DNA of 64,000 nt, from positions 226,001 through 290,000 of the forward strand of contig JACVTC010000085.1 in assembly GCA_016946835.1 (NCBI GenBank). The letters are read 5' to 3'. A program made the position numbers and the translations under genes. Origin of the DNA: Neocallimastix lanati (nom. inval.). Lineage: Eukaryota; Neocallimastigomycota; Neocallimastigomycetes; Neocallimastigales; Neocallimastigaceae. The notes under the pieces are model-generated. The model saw nothing but the letters and a program-made list of their open reading frames with translations, did no database searches and was not told the DNA's origin. Below are positions 41,201-52,300 of the stretch, piece by piece (position 1 is the first letter of the stretch; every line of letters starts with the position of its first letter).

Positions 41201-43402
41201 CATGATAATAGTAAAAGTAATGAAAATAACACTATTATTAATAGAAATAACGATAATAACATAAAGGGTATAAAAATCACAAAAAATGATTTTTTGAACA
41301 AAAATGTGAAAAAAAGTTTTATTAATAAAAATTTGAATAAAAATTTCAAAAATTTCAAATTTAAGAATAAATTAAAAATTTCAAACCTTAATAATTATAA
41401 AAATTTATCTAAATCAAACCTTAATAATTATGAAATTTTAGACCAGAAACTTATTGAGAATAGAATTGAAAGCAATCATAAAAATCTGGCTAATATGAAG
41501 ATGAATGAAAAATCAAATTTGGAAAATAATAAAATATATGATAATAATAAAATGAATGACTATAATTCAGAGAATGAATCTGAGGACAGTTTTAGTGATC
41601 TGGAACCTTTAGATAAAAGAAAACTAAGAAAGAACAAAGAAAAGAACTTTAAATTTAATATTAAAAGAAATAATAAAATTTTCGATAAACTAGTAAACAA
41701 AAATGATAAAATTGATAACGAGAAAACAAAAAACTATCGAAAAAGAAAAAGAAAAAATTATCAATTGAATGAAGAAAGAAAAATAAAAGATAGAGTATCT
41801 ACATCAAATAAACCATTTTTTGAAAGGAAAACAGACTCAGATGAAAACGAAAGACGCAAAAGAAATAGAGTCAATAACATTAATACATTAATTCCCAAGA
41901 ATTATGAAGAAGCTATGAATTCAGAAAATGCGGACAAATGGAATGACGCAATTAACAAAGAATTACAAAATTTATATGGAAATAATGTAATGAAAATTGT
42001 TGAAAATAAAAATATCCCAAAAGGCATTAAGCCACTCGACGTTAAATGGGTTTTTACCATAAAAGATAATGGTATATATAAAGCTAGATTGGTCGTCAAA
42101 GGTTTTCGACAAATTAAAGGAGTTGATTATAACTGCACCTATTCTCCTACAATAGAAATGGATAGTTTTAGATTAACTATTGCTATTGCATCTATATATA
42201 AATGGGATTTAAGACAAATCGATATTAAAGCTGCATATTTGAACGCTAAATTAGATGAGAAAATTTATGTACAAATTCCAATCGGTGATAAAAATTTCAA
42301 TTGCGGAAAATCAGGATTATTACGAAAGGCTCTCTATGGACTCAAACAAGCTGGAAGACAATGGTTTTACGAAATCTCCGGTTTTCTTAAGAAAATTGGG
42401 TTAATTCAATATAATACAGATAGTTGTTTATTTGGTAAATATAAAAATAATAAATTATGCTTATTACTAACACTCTATGTTGATGATATACTAATTGCAG
42501 GAGAGAATAAAGAAATTACCAAAGTTGTTTCAAAGATAAAACGTAAATACAAAGTCTCCACAGATAAATCAGCAAACAAAATTATTGGAATCAATATAGT
42601 TAAAACAAATAAAGGCTACAAAATTAATCAAAAAGATTATATTGAAAAAATGTTAACTAACTACAACATAAACAATACTAAAATAACTAGAATACCATGT
42701 ATTAATGCAAAATTAGAAGATAGAGAAAACTCTGAGAAAATTAACAAAACTGATTATAAAAGATTGATTGGATCTCTATTATATGTATCAACAAAAACAA
42801 GACCTGACATAGCATTTGCAGTAAATCAAGCTGCAAGATTTTCTGAGAATCCAACAAGAGCTGATTTGAATGCAGGTATACAAATACTAAAATACCTTAA
42901 AAGTACCAAGGACTATTCAATTCATTATAACGGAAAGAAAATTTTAAGAGCTTATTGTGATGCAGATTTCGCTGGTGATGAGGTTAAAAGAAGATCCACC
43001 TCAGGATATATTTTTGTATTAGGAAATAGCCCAATATCATGGAAATCAATTACACAGAAAAATATAGCCTTATCAACTACAGAAGCCGAATACTCAAGCT
43101 TAATAGAATGTACCAAACAAGCTATATGGATAAGAAGATTAGTTAATGAAATATTTAACAAAAACATTAGAATTAATATTAGAGTAGATAATAAACCATG
43201 TAAGGATATAGCTGAAAATGAAAACCAAAAGGGACGATGCAAATATATGGATATAAAATACAAATATGTTCAAGATGAAATTATGAAAAATGAAATTAAA
43301 TTAACACTCATTGGTTCTAACTCAATGATGGCAGATCCATTAACCAAAAGTATTTCTGGACCCAAGCTTAAATATTTCTCAGACTTCATCATGGAAATGT
43401 AG
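38285..43402 (+). CDS. Copia gag-pol polyprotein, 1705 aa, intact
   Basis: Single frame with no frameshift between gag and pol. Domains in order: gag (about 1-300) with a CCHC knuckle CQYCHKNGHTTDNC (275-288); protease with IIDSG (Asp at 405); integrase zinc finger WHARLGHYY ... CEDC (about 535-580); integrase core with HSDIV (Asp 597), RSDNG (Asp 661) and RAERINQ (Glu 697), giving the expected 35-residue spacing between the last two; a long Asn/Lys/Glu-rich linker (about 840-1180) with an INEDIINENK repeat; RT with WVFTIKDNG, QIDIKAAYLNA and YVDD (1398-1401); RNase H with YCDADFAGD and STTEAEY; and ADPLTKS near the end. It copies element RNA into DNA and inserts it. The start at 38285 is the first ATG after the primer site that opens the frame. 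Nothing essential looks damaged. Confidence 0.97.
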   Translation: MTKSDNSTVTGSSSKTSSKTTKTTNTSSTTMNDTLVEVEPPNIQTNTINKFHIQNFRITNENFHKWHSDLKLFLDSEELGDYISKNIKDINTNKKHLKYDSTVRIIILNSLDEYTKSLLNNCTSAYLMIKELKERFSETGPSRLFEIEMKIKKLEIENDDFKLYLDNLNSLFTEYNNEAKSQNKPELSEETKVLYSLEELNKVGIAYSFTFLYVEKTFKDLKEDITKLSTIIKKSKSIKRVEIKETYQHEDQINRVRNGKLPYNFNKEANSNEYCQYCHKNGHTTDNCFFNPSNSPNNNYRGEKKNINNKSRNKIKIKRTSLNRKGSKRNFKSYNVNYEEQNNSNSDSDPSFDFCFNIKTNCVKDNFNNSSITSRNIRVNKVTTEILKEENNIMEDNNIESWIIDSGTGINLSKNIKILSNIEEVANRGITYPNGQSDRIYKKGMYKGMYKNNNFSIGEVFYAPNIQNNLISTHYLCKKGFKLVMDMHNNKERLQIFKNNKLITTVYTNDENLFTLNTSSMKNKDYNINNVDLKLWHARLGHYYNQNLQKFLENNNIKEEKNDNINCEDCKISKLKKKPFNKTINKSSSPLQVVHSDIVGPLKPSPSFSGYKYYITFIDDFSRKCWVYLLKHKSEAVQKFIEFHKLMKNTCNYNIKEVRSDNGLEYNNSNFINYLKNNGIIFNHSTPGNPQQNGRAERINQTLDNCAKTLLSAAKLSPILWDEAIKCACILYNLNPHQGINFKIPNEVFFNKKIDISKLKVFGCKVFFLNRYKQGKFENNTKPGIFLGYSSDSPGYRVLDTTSKTIIIVRDAYFNESTLGSLGTSFFHSSNPSDKQIEGEQDLQHDSQHQFSQSIYHNEFERNENKPNKINIEDNIDLMDEYNNENMLDNNSENEIINENKINEDIINENKINEDIINENKINEDKINDDKINEDKINENQKLAEKHEEILKNSNIEDNIKVSSNENHAKILHDNSKSNENNTIINRNNDNNIKGIKITKNDFLNKNVKKSFINKNLNKNFKNFKFKNKLKISNLNNYKNLSKSNLNNYEILDQKLIENRIESNHKNLANMKMNEKSNLENNKIYDNNKMNDYNSENESEDSFSDLEPLDKRKLRKNKEKNFKFNIKRNNKIFDKLVNKNDKIDNEKTKNYRKRKRKNYQLNEERKIKDRVSTSNKPFFERKTDSDENERRKRNRVNNINTLIPKNYEEAMNSENADKWNDAINKELQNLYGNNVMKIVENKNIPKGIKPLDVKWVFTIKDNGIYKARLVVKGFRQIKGVDYNCTYSPTIEMDSFRLTIAIASIYKWDLRQIDIKAAYLNAKLDEKIYVQIPIGDKNFNCGKSGLLRKALYGLKQAGRQWFYEISGFLKKIGLIQYNTDSCLFGKYKNNKLCLLLTLYVDDILIAGENKEITKVVSKIKRKYKVSTDKSANKIIGINIVKTNKGYKINQKDYIEKMLTNYNINNTKITRIPCINAKLEDRENSEKINKTDYKRLIGSLLYVSTKTRPDIAFAVNQAARFSENPTRADLNAGIQILKYLKSTKDYSIHYNGKKILRAYCDADFAGDEVKRRSTSGYIFVLGNSPISWKSITQKNIALSTTEAEYSSLIECTKQAIWIRRLVNEIFNKNIRINIRVDNKPCKDIAENENQKGRCKYMDIKYKYVQDEIMKNEIKLTLIGSNSMMADPLTKSISGPKLKYFSDFIMEM

Positions 43403-43415
43403 AAAATGCCAATGT

Positions 43416-43423
43416 AGGGGGAA
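43416..43423 (+). other. Polypurine tract of copia element
   Basis: AGGGGGAA directly precedes the 3' LTR; plus-strand priming site. Confidence 0.85.
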
Positions 43424-43699
43424 TGTTAAATATCACAGTTATGTGTTTAATTACATTGTACATTATACTACATTATTAAGTGTAAAATATTTTTTTTATT
43501 CGATAATATAATGCAGTGTAACGTTAAATGTTACCAATAATGTTAGACTAGAAAATAAATATTAATAACATGTAATAACATATTATTAAATGAATAAGGT
43601 CTTTCTAAATGTAAAAGCAATAAATAAATAAATAAATAAATAAATAAACACATAATAAAATATAAATATCATTTCTGAATTTAAGTGTTATATTTAACA
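43424..43699 (+). repeat. 3' LTR of copia element
   Basis: 276 bp, same sequence as the 5' LTR on reading. It ends about 400 bp upstream of the start codon of the next gene. Confidence 0.95.
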
Positions 43700-44095
43700 A
43701 TATATATATATTTAATAATTTGAAAGTTTAATATTCCAAATAAGCAAATCTTTTAATAATTTGTTAATTATTATTCCATTTGCATTTTGTCATTTTAAAT
43801 TTTTATAATTATTAAAATTGTATATAAAAATTGTTTTTAAACTATTATAATTTTTTAAATTTAATATTTGTTAAGATTGGATTGTAAGATTGGATATATT
43901 CTTTATTTATAATAAAAATTTTTAACTTCTTGTATTAGTGTATAATACATTAAATAATCTTCTTGTATTTAGTATATAATACAATAAATAATTAAAAATA
44001 TAAACCTTAAAGATATTATACATATATTATACATGATATTAATTATATAATTATCATTATTACTATTAATTTAGAAATTAAATAATGTTAACAAT
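43700..44095. other. Spacer between copia LTR and second MATH gene
   Basis: AT-rich, with a direct repeat TCTTGTATTxxxGTATAATACA (about 43928 and 43960). It is probably promoter and 5' UTR of the gene starting at 44096. Confidence 0.45.
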
Positions 44096-45963
44096 ATGGA
44101 TACTGATGGTAATTCATTTTATTTAATTATTATAATTTAATTTATTAATAAAATAATTATTTAATATAAATTTGATTTTAAAATATGATTTGTAGGGGAA
44201 ATAAAAACATTTATGGAAGAAATTAAAAAATCATTTAAAATAACAAATGAAGATTTAATAAATGAAGATATTTTTGAATGGAATATTGAAAATTGGAAAG
44301 ATTTAAAGAATGAAAATGAAAGTGAAACTTTTGAATTATGTGGACTTAATTGGTAATTTTACTATTATAAAATTAATATAATAAATAATATTATTATTAA
44401 TTTTTTTTTGAAATTTATAAATAATATTAATGTTAATGATAATTTTTTAAAAAAAAACTATTAATTAATAATAATAATAATAATGAAAACAATAATATTT
44501 ATATAGGAATTTAATTTTATTTCCTAATGGTTCTGACGTAAATAATGAATACATTTCATTATTTTTACAAAATTTTGATGCATTAAACTATTACAACTAT
44601 GATGACAATTATAAATATAATGATGATAATCAATATGATATTAATGTTTTTACCAGGTTTATTTTGTATTTACGAAAAAATGATGATTTTTCCAAATATG
44701 AGGCAAAACAAAGTATTTATTATAATTATTTTTTAAATATTAAATTATTTCAATTATTATAATTATTATAAAATTATAACTATAAACTAATATAACTAAA
44801 AATAAATGGGTACGTAATAATTATAATATTCAAAATTTTTAAATATTGAAAGCAAGTTTTACGTATGACAATAATAATTATTATTATGGAGTACATCAAT
44901 TAGTAGAAATAAAGAAAATTGAGGAATTATTAAAGAATAATAAATTAACTGTGGGTGTATATCTCTTTAGATATAAAAATAATGATGAAGGTATAAATTA
45001 AATGATAAAGAAATTATAAAATTATAAAAGTTAAAATATTTTACTTAAAATTATTACATATTTTTTAAAATAAAATATTTATGTCATTGTATCTATAAAG
45101 TTTTGTTTAGTAATAAACTTGCAAGTTATATAAATAACAAAAATGATAAATCTATTGATAAAAAGTACTACAAGGAATTCGAAATTAAATTTGATGAAAT
45201 TTCAAAAAAAGATTCTATAACTAATTCATCGGAAAATTGGGATTGGTAAAATAAATATTAGATAAATATTTATTATAAAATTAATAATTTATTTTAATTA
45301 TTAAATTAATTATTATTTTTTTTATATAAAAAAAATTATAATAGGGAATTTGTTGTAAAAAAAGAAAAATTAAATAATGAATTTTATATTTCATTTCAAT
45401 TATTAAATAATAATAATACTAGTAATAATAATAATAATAATAATAATAATGAAATTAACTATATAAAAACAAATTTAGTTTTTTTTATTCGAAACAACAT
45501 AGATTATTCATTTTTTAAAACGAAAGGTTAATATTTGGATTTTTAATATTTTATTATAAATGTTTATTTTTTTTTTTTTTTTTTTTTAATAATCATTTTT
45601 AATTTAATATAAATTATTATATTTTGATAAAACTATTGTATTTTATATTTTTAGCAACTGAAAATTTCGTTTATTTTGGTGAGAGCAATAATAATATGTC
45701 CATTAATTTAGTTGAAGATTTTACAATGAATAAATTTATAAAAATCGAAGAATTAAATAAAAGATTTAAAAGTTTTGATTCAATTATTGTTGGAATATAT
45801 TTATGTATTTATGATAAAATAGGTATAAAATTATTTTTGTATTAAGTATTTTAATCGTAATTCATTATTATAAATTAATAAAACTAATAATAAAAATACT
45901 AATACTGATACTAATAATGATTATCATACTTATTCTCATACTACTACTAATAATAATTATAAT

Positions 45964-46003
<40 letters not shown>

Positions 46004-46262
46004 TCCTAATTATATAAGATTTTTCCCAAGGTAAAATATTTGTAATAATATAAAAATATTAATAATATGATGTAAAATATTATATTAATTTAATTTTTTT
46101 ATTATAATAGAGAATTATTATAATAAAATTAGAAATAATATAATCAATGATTATAGTGTTGTTACACACGCTGAAAATTATTTTGAAAGTACTTTTAATA
46201 GTAATGGAGTTTATAACAGTATTAATTATACATTAGGAGATTATTCATGGTATTGATTTTTA

Positions 46263-46301
<39 letters not shown>

Positions 46302-49300
46302 ATAATAAAAAATATAATAAAAATTATTTATTAATTTTATTGTTTAATATATATAATTGAATTTTGGATAAGGAAATTTGATGTTGTATTGATAAATAAT
46401 AGATATGATTTAAAATTAAAATATCTTGGCAAAAAAAATAATGATTGTGGTGATCCTTATATAAATTACGTTTTTATATTAAGAAAAATAGATGCTTACG
46501 AAATATATGAAATAAAAAGTATTTGTTAAATAAATCTTTAAAAATTATAAAATTATATAAATAAAAATATAATAGAATGCAGTAAATCAAAAATAATTAT
46601 AAATTCATTAAAATTATTATAATTACATTTAAAATTCAGAAAAATAAAAAAAAAAAAAAAATAAAATAAATAAATAAAAAAAAAAAAAAATAAAAAAGAT
46701 TTCTTTATTAATGTTTATTTTTACATAATATATTATTATTATTATTATTATATTGATTTCATTTAGGTTCAACTAAATTTATAAAACTTTCAGATGAAAA
46801 TAAAGAAATTATTGAAAAATCGTTTATAAATTCTAATAATGATAATAAATTGAAAACAAATAATTTAATTGTTGGAGTTTATATAAGAATATATCAAACT
46901 GATATTAATAGTAAGATTTTAAATAATAATAATAATAATAATAAATTAATAATAATAAATTAATATTATTAATAATATAACTTATAGGTTTTTATTAAAA
47001 ATGATTTTATTTTTTTTTTTTTTTTTATTTTATTTAATTAAAATCATTAAAGATAATATCAAAACATTAACAGCTGAAAAAGCAATGGAAGTTTTTGAAG
47101 AAAAATTAAATGAAAAAAATATAATATTTTATCCTAAAGAAAGTTGGACATTAATTTTTAAAAAAGATTCCAGAACAGGAATATTCATTCATATTAATCA
47201 AAATACTTATATGATATCAGGATATTGGCATCCATTAAGAAGACATGAAGGAATCATTGGTAGAAAAATTAATGGTATTAAAACTGATGTTAAAAATGAA
47301 ATATCGGATGCAGGATATTGGGCTATAGCTATTAATACAGCCGATAATCAATACGGATATTCATATTGTAAAACGTATAAAGAAAATACAAACGATAAAA
47401 AAATAAATTCAATAAAATCGTTTCAAAATAATATTAAAAAAAAGAATTCTTTTGGTAATTTTTTTTTAATCAATGAAATACAAATAATTTTTTAAAAAAA
47501 AAAAATCTAAATCTATTTCTAATTACGTATAAATTATATTATTTATATTAATAATGTTAGACACTAAACTTATTAAGGAAATATTTAAAAATAAATTCCA
47601 ATTATCAGATGAGAATTTACTATATGAAGATATTTTTGAATGGGATATAGAAAACTGGAAAGGATTAACAATTGAAAATATAAACGAAAATTTTAAGTTA
47701 TGTGGCCTTAATTGGTAATATTATTATAATTAAAAATACGAAATAAAAATATATTATAAAATATTTACTTAATGAATTTTTTACTTATATTCATAAATTA
47801 AAAAAAATCTTTATTATACAGGAATTTAATTTTATATCCTCATGGCTCCTATAAAAAAGATAAAAAAAATAAAAAAGATGAATATGTTTCAATGGCTTTA
47901 GAAAATTATAATGCATTAAAATATTATAGTTCTGACAATAATTATAAATATAATGAAGATAATCAGTTTAATCTTAATGTTCCTACTGTATTTGTTTTAT
48001 ATATACGAAAATATGATAGTTCTTTATCTTATGAAAGTTATGAAGCCAAAAATAGTACGCAAAAGTTAATTTTTATAAAAATTTAATAATAATATAATAA
48101 TATGAAAATTTTTGAATTTTTATTTTTTATATAATTTATTATTAATTGTTACTATATAATAAAATAATATTAAATCTGTCAATAAATATTAATTAAAAAT
48201 ATAAAAGCAACTTTCAGATTTAATAATATCGATTATTATCATGAAATAACTGATTTAATTGAAGTGAATAAATTAAATGAAAAGATTTTAAAAGATAATA
48301 AGTTAACTGTAGGGATTTATCTTCGTAGATATAAAAATAATAATGAAAGTAAAAAAAAATTTTTTTATTTTATTTTAATAATAGTTATTTCTTTTATTCA
48401 TTTTTAATTAAAATTATCAATTTCTATAAATTTTAATATATTTATATAATAGATGAATTTAAAATCAAGATTGAAAGTTTTATTGATGATAAAAATGAAA
48501 AAGAAATTATGAAAGAGCAGTATAATGAAATTAATTTAAGTTTTAATGAAATTTTTAAACTTAATAATAATTATACCATTTCCAATAATGATTTCAATGA
48601 TGGCATCAATAATTGGTAATATATAAATATAAATGAAATAAAATTTTATTTGAGTTTAATAAAGTTTACATTTATAATTGTTTTCTTATAAATATTTAGG
48701 AATTTATCAATTGAAAAAAAATTAATTGAAGGACAACAGTATCTTTCATTTCAATTAGAAAATATGAATTTGTTAAATAAAAATATGAATTTGTTAAATA
48801 AAATTATAAAAACAAACTTAGTATTTTACATTAGAAATAGTAAAGATTATTCATTCTTTAAAACTAAAGGTTTGTTTATAATAAATATTATAAAGATAAA
48901 AAAAAATTAATAATAATATTTACCAATAAAAAAGAGATAATATTGTTTTTGTAATTATTATTAATAATTTAAATTAAATATATATTAATAGCAACAAATA
49001 ATTTTTTATATTTTAATACTGATACTACAAATGACTCTGATTCATCTATAAAGACAGTAAAAAAATATACTATAGATAAATTTATTAATTTAAATAGTAT
49101 AAAAGATTATTTTAAAGAATTTAATAAAAACAATTCAGAGATAATTGGTGGAATATATATGCGAATTTATTATATTAAAGGTATATTGTTTTTTTTTTTT
49201 TTTTTAAAAAAAAAAAAATACTAAAATAGATTTTATTTATATTAAAATATTGATAATAAAAAATTATATTTAGAATTTATTTATTAATTTATATAAACTA

Positions 49301-52300
49301 ATTATAATAAAATTATATTTTTTTATTAATTATATAATAAAATAACCCAAGATTTTTCATATGGTATTATATTTTATTAATACATAAAATAAAATTTATT
49401 TTTTCTAAAATTTTAAATGAAATTATATTAATTTTATATAATTTTTTTTTTTTTTATTTAAGAAAATTATATTAATATAATAAGAAATCATATAATAAAT
49501 GATTATGGAATTGCTATATATGCAGAAAGTTTCTTTGAATATAGTTTAAATTTAAATAATAAAAGCATATCAGATAATGATTTTAATCTTGGATGTTATG
49601 ATTGGTATTTATATATATTAATTTTTTTTTTTTTTTTTTTTTTATTAAAATTTAAAACTGCCATTTTATTATAAAAATACTAATTTATATATATACATAA
49701 AAATGATATATAATTATAATTCATTAAAGGAATTTTACTGTTGAATCAAAAAATAATAATACGTTTGAATTAACATTAGATTATATTGAGAATAAAAATA
49801 AAAAAGATTTTGGGAATCCATACATTAGTTATGTTTTTGCAGTGAGAAAAAAAAATGATTACAGATCTTATAATATAAAAAGTATTTTATTTAAAAATTT
49901 AATATATATTATGTTTGTAATTTATACAATTTTTAATTAAATATATATATATATATATATTAATTAAAAATTTAATATTTCTAATATTATGACTTTCATA
50001 GGTTCATCGAAATTAATTAAAGTTCACGGATTATACACAACAACAGAAAATATTTCTGTAAATATTAATAATAATGAACCTCTAATGAATGAATTTATTG
50101 TTGGATGTTATTTAAGAATATATCAAACAGATAATAATGGTATGGTTTTAAATATTAATTAATATAATATATATTTTTAATTTTAATAAAACTAATTTTT
50201 TTAATATAATATTTATTTATATTTTAAAATAATGAAAAAGATAATATAAAAATATATACCATAGAAAAAGCAGTGGAAATTTTCAAAAATGAAATTATAA
50301 GTAAGACAGATTTTATATATGACCCTAATGATAATTGGACTTCTAAAGGAAAAACAAATTCAGGATCAGGTATTTTTATTAGTATATTTACTAATAAAAA
50401 TACAGATATACTTTCTGCATATTGGCATCCATTAAAAAAGCATAGTGCAAAAATTGGAAAAATTTTTAATGGAGTTAGAGATTATATAAAGGTGATAGAT
50501 TCAGAAGCAGGATATTGGGCTATTGCAACACTTTTTAAAATTGAAGGTGGAAGTACATTTTATCAAACATATAAAGAAAAGGAAATAAATTATATTGAGT
50601 CTAAAAAAGAAATAGAAGAAAAAATAATTAAATTTAAAAATTCAATAGAAAATAATAATATTGATGAAAATAAATCAATTATAGAAACTGAAAAAGATAA
50701 AAATAATAAATTAAATTTAAATGAAAAATATAAAGATGGAAATTATCCAATTTTACTAGCGTTGTTAAAAAACAATAATGAAATAGTTAAATTAATTATT
50801 CAATATGCGAATGAAAATGATATTAAATTAAATTTAAATGAGAAAAATAATTATGGGTATTATCCATTTTTAATCGCAATTAGGTATTATAATGATTTAA
50901 ATATGGCAAAAAAGTTAATAGAATATGCTCATAAAAACAATATTACATTAGAAATAAATGAAACTGATATTGATAATATTTTTGGGATAATGAATGAATT
51001 AATTGAGTTATTTATTAAATATAATGAAAATATTAAAATAATTTATAAAAATGAAAGTGAACTTAAAGAAAAAATAGACAAATTAATGGAAAAAAAAATA
51101 GAGGAAAATAAAGAAATGGACTCTATTAAAAAATTAATCAACGATGGAAAAAATTTAAATGATATTTTAATAACAGAATGCACAAAAAATTACTTTCCTG
51201 TAATAAAATATTTAGTTGACAGTGGATCAGAATTAAATGTAAGCGATAATGCTGGCAATACACCATTATTAATTGCAGTTCAATATTGTGATCTTCCAAT
51301 AGTAAAATATTTAGTAGAAAATAATGCGACAATAAATGTAAAAAACAATAAAGGTGAAACTCCTTTAATTTGTGCATTATATAAGCAAAAATACCCTATA
51401 ATTAAATATTTAATTGATAAGGGTGCAGATTTAAATATAAAAATAGCAAAAAATAATGAAACACCATTGTACATTGCTTGTATAAACAAGATGGAAAATG
51501 TTGTAAAATATATATTAGAAAGAGGCGTTAAAATTGAAAAGAACGAATTAAAAAGAATCAGCGAGTGTATTGCTAAAATTGAAGATTACAAGAATATAGA
51601 GAATATACTATTTGATTATGAATGTAAAATTTTAATAGATACATGTAAAAATAATAATGTTAATGCAATAAATGAAATATTTGAATATGGTACAGATATT
51701 AACATAAAAAATAAATATCAAAATTCTCTATTAATTATGGCATCCAAATTAGTAAATAAAAATAACATAAATATATTTGAAAAACTTATTGATAATGATA
51801 CAGATATTAATTATATAGGGGAATATAATATGTCACCATTACTGGTTGCATGTTATTTTATTAAAGAAGAGGTTATTTCAAAATTAATCGAAAAAAATGG
51901 CAATATTAATGTTAAAGATAAAATCAAAAATACTCCATTAATCATTGCAAAAGCTTTTGCTGAATATCTTAATAATAGTAAACTTCTAAATTTATTAAAA
52001 GAAAAAAATATTATAAATGAAGATGAAATAAAAAATTCAACATTAAATATTACAAATGATGATGAATCCTTTGATAATGATTCTGGTAATAAAGAATTAA
52101 ATCAAAAAGAAATTTACCATGAAGAAAACGGAAAACCAATAACAAAAAAGTAAGTATATACCTTTCAATAATTATATATATCTTTGAAATTTGATTAATA
52201 AAAAACTTTAATTTTATAAATTAATAATTATATAAATATAATAATTAAACAATTCCATAATATTATTAATATAGAAATAAAAGTGTTGATGAGAATTATA

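Larger units (their letters stand above)
37891..43699 (+). mobile_element. Complete Ty1/copia LTR retrotransposon, 5809 bp
   Basis: Two 276-bp LTRs that look identical by eye, a primer binding site, one intact gag-pol frame and a polypurine tract, in canonical order. The LTR ends form a 10-bp perfect inverted repeat (TGTTAAATAT / ATATTTAACA). Flanks are ATATA on both sides, consistent with a 5-bp target duplication, although the target is a TA repeat so this is not decisive. Identical LTRs and an unbroken frame mean a recent insertion that may still be mobile. It lies in the same orientation as the two MATH genes, in the gap between them. Confidence 0.96.

Noticed and set aside
45113-45124. 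Splice acceptor TTTAG at 45106-45110 for exon 5 of the second gene
   Set aside because: It would break the frame. The upstream AAAG acceptor (exon from 45101) keeps the frame and matches the paralogue's phase.
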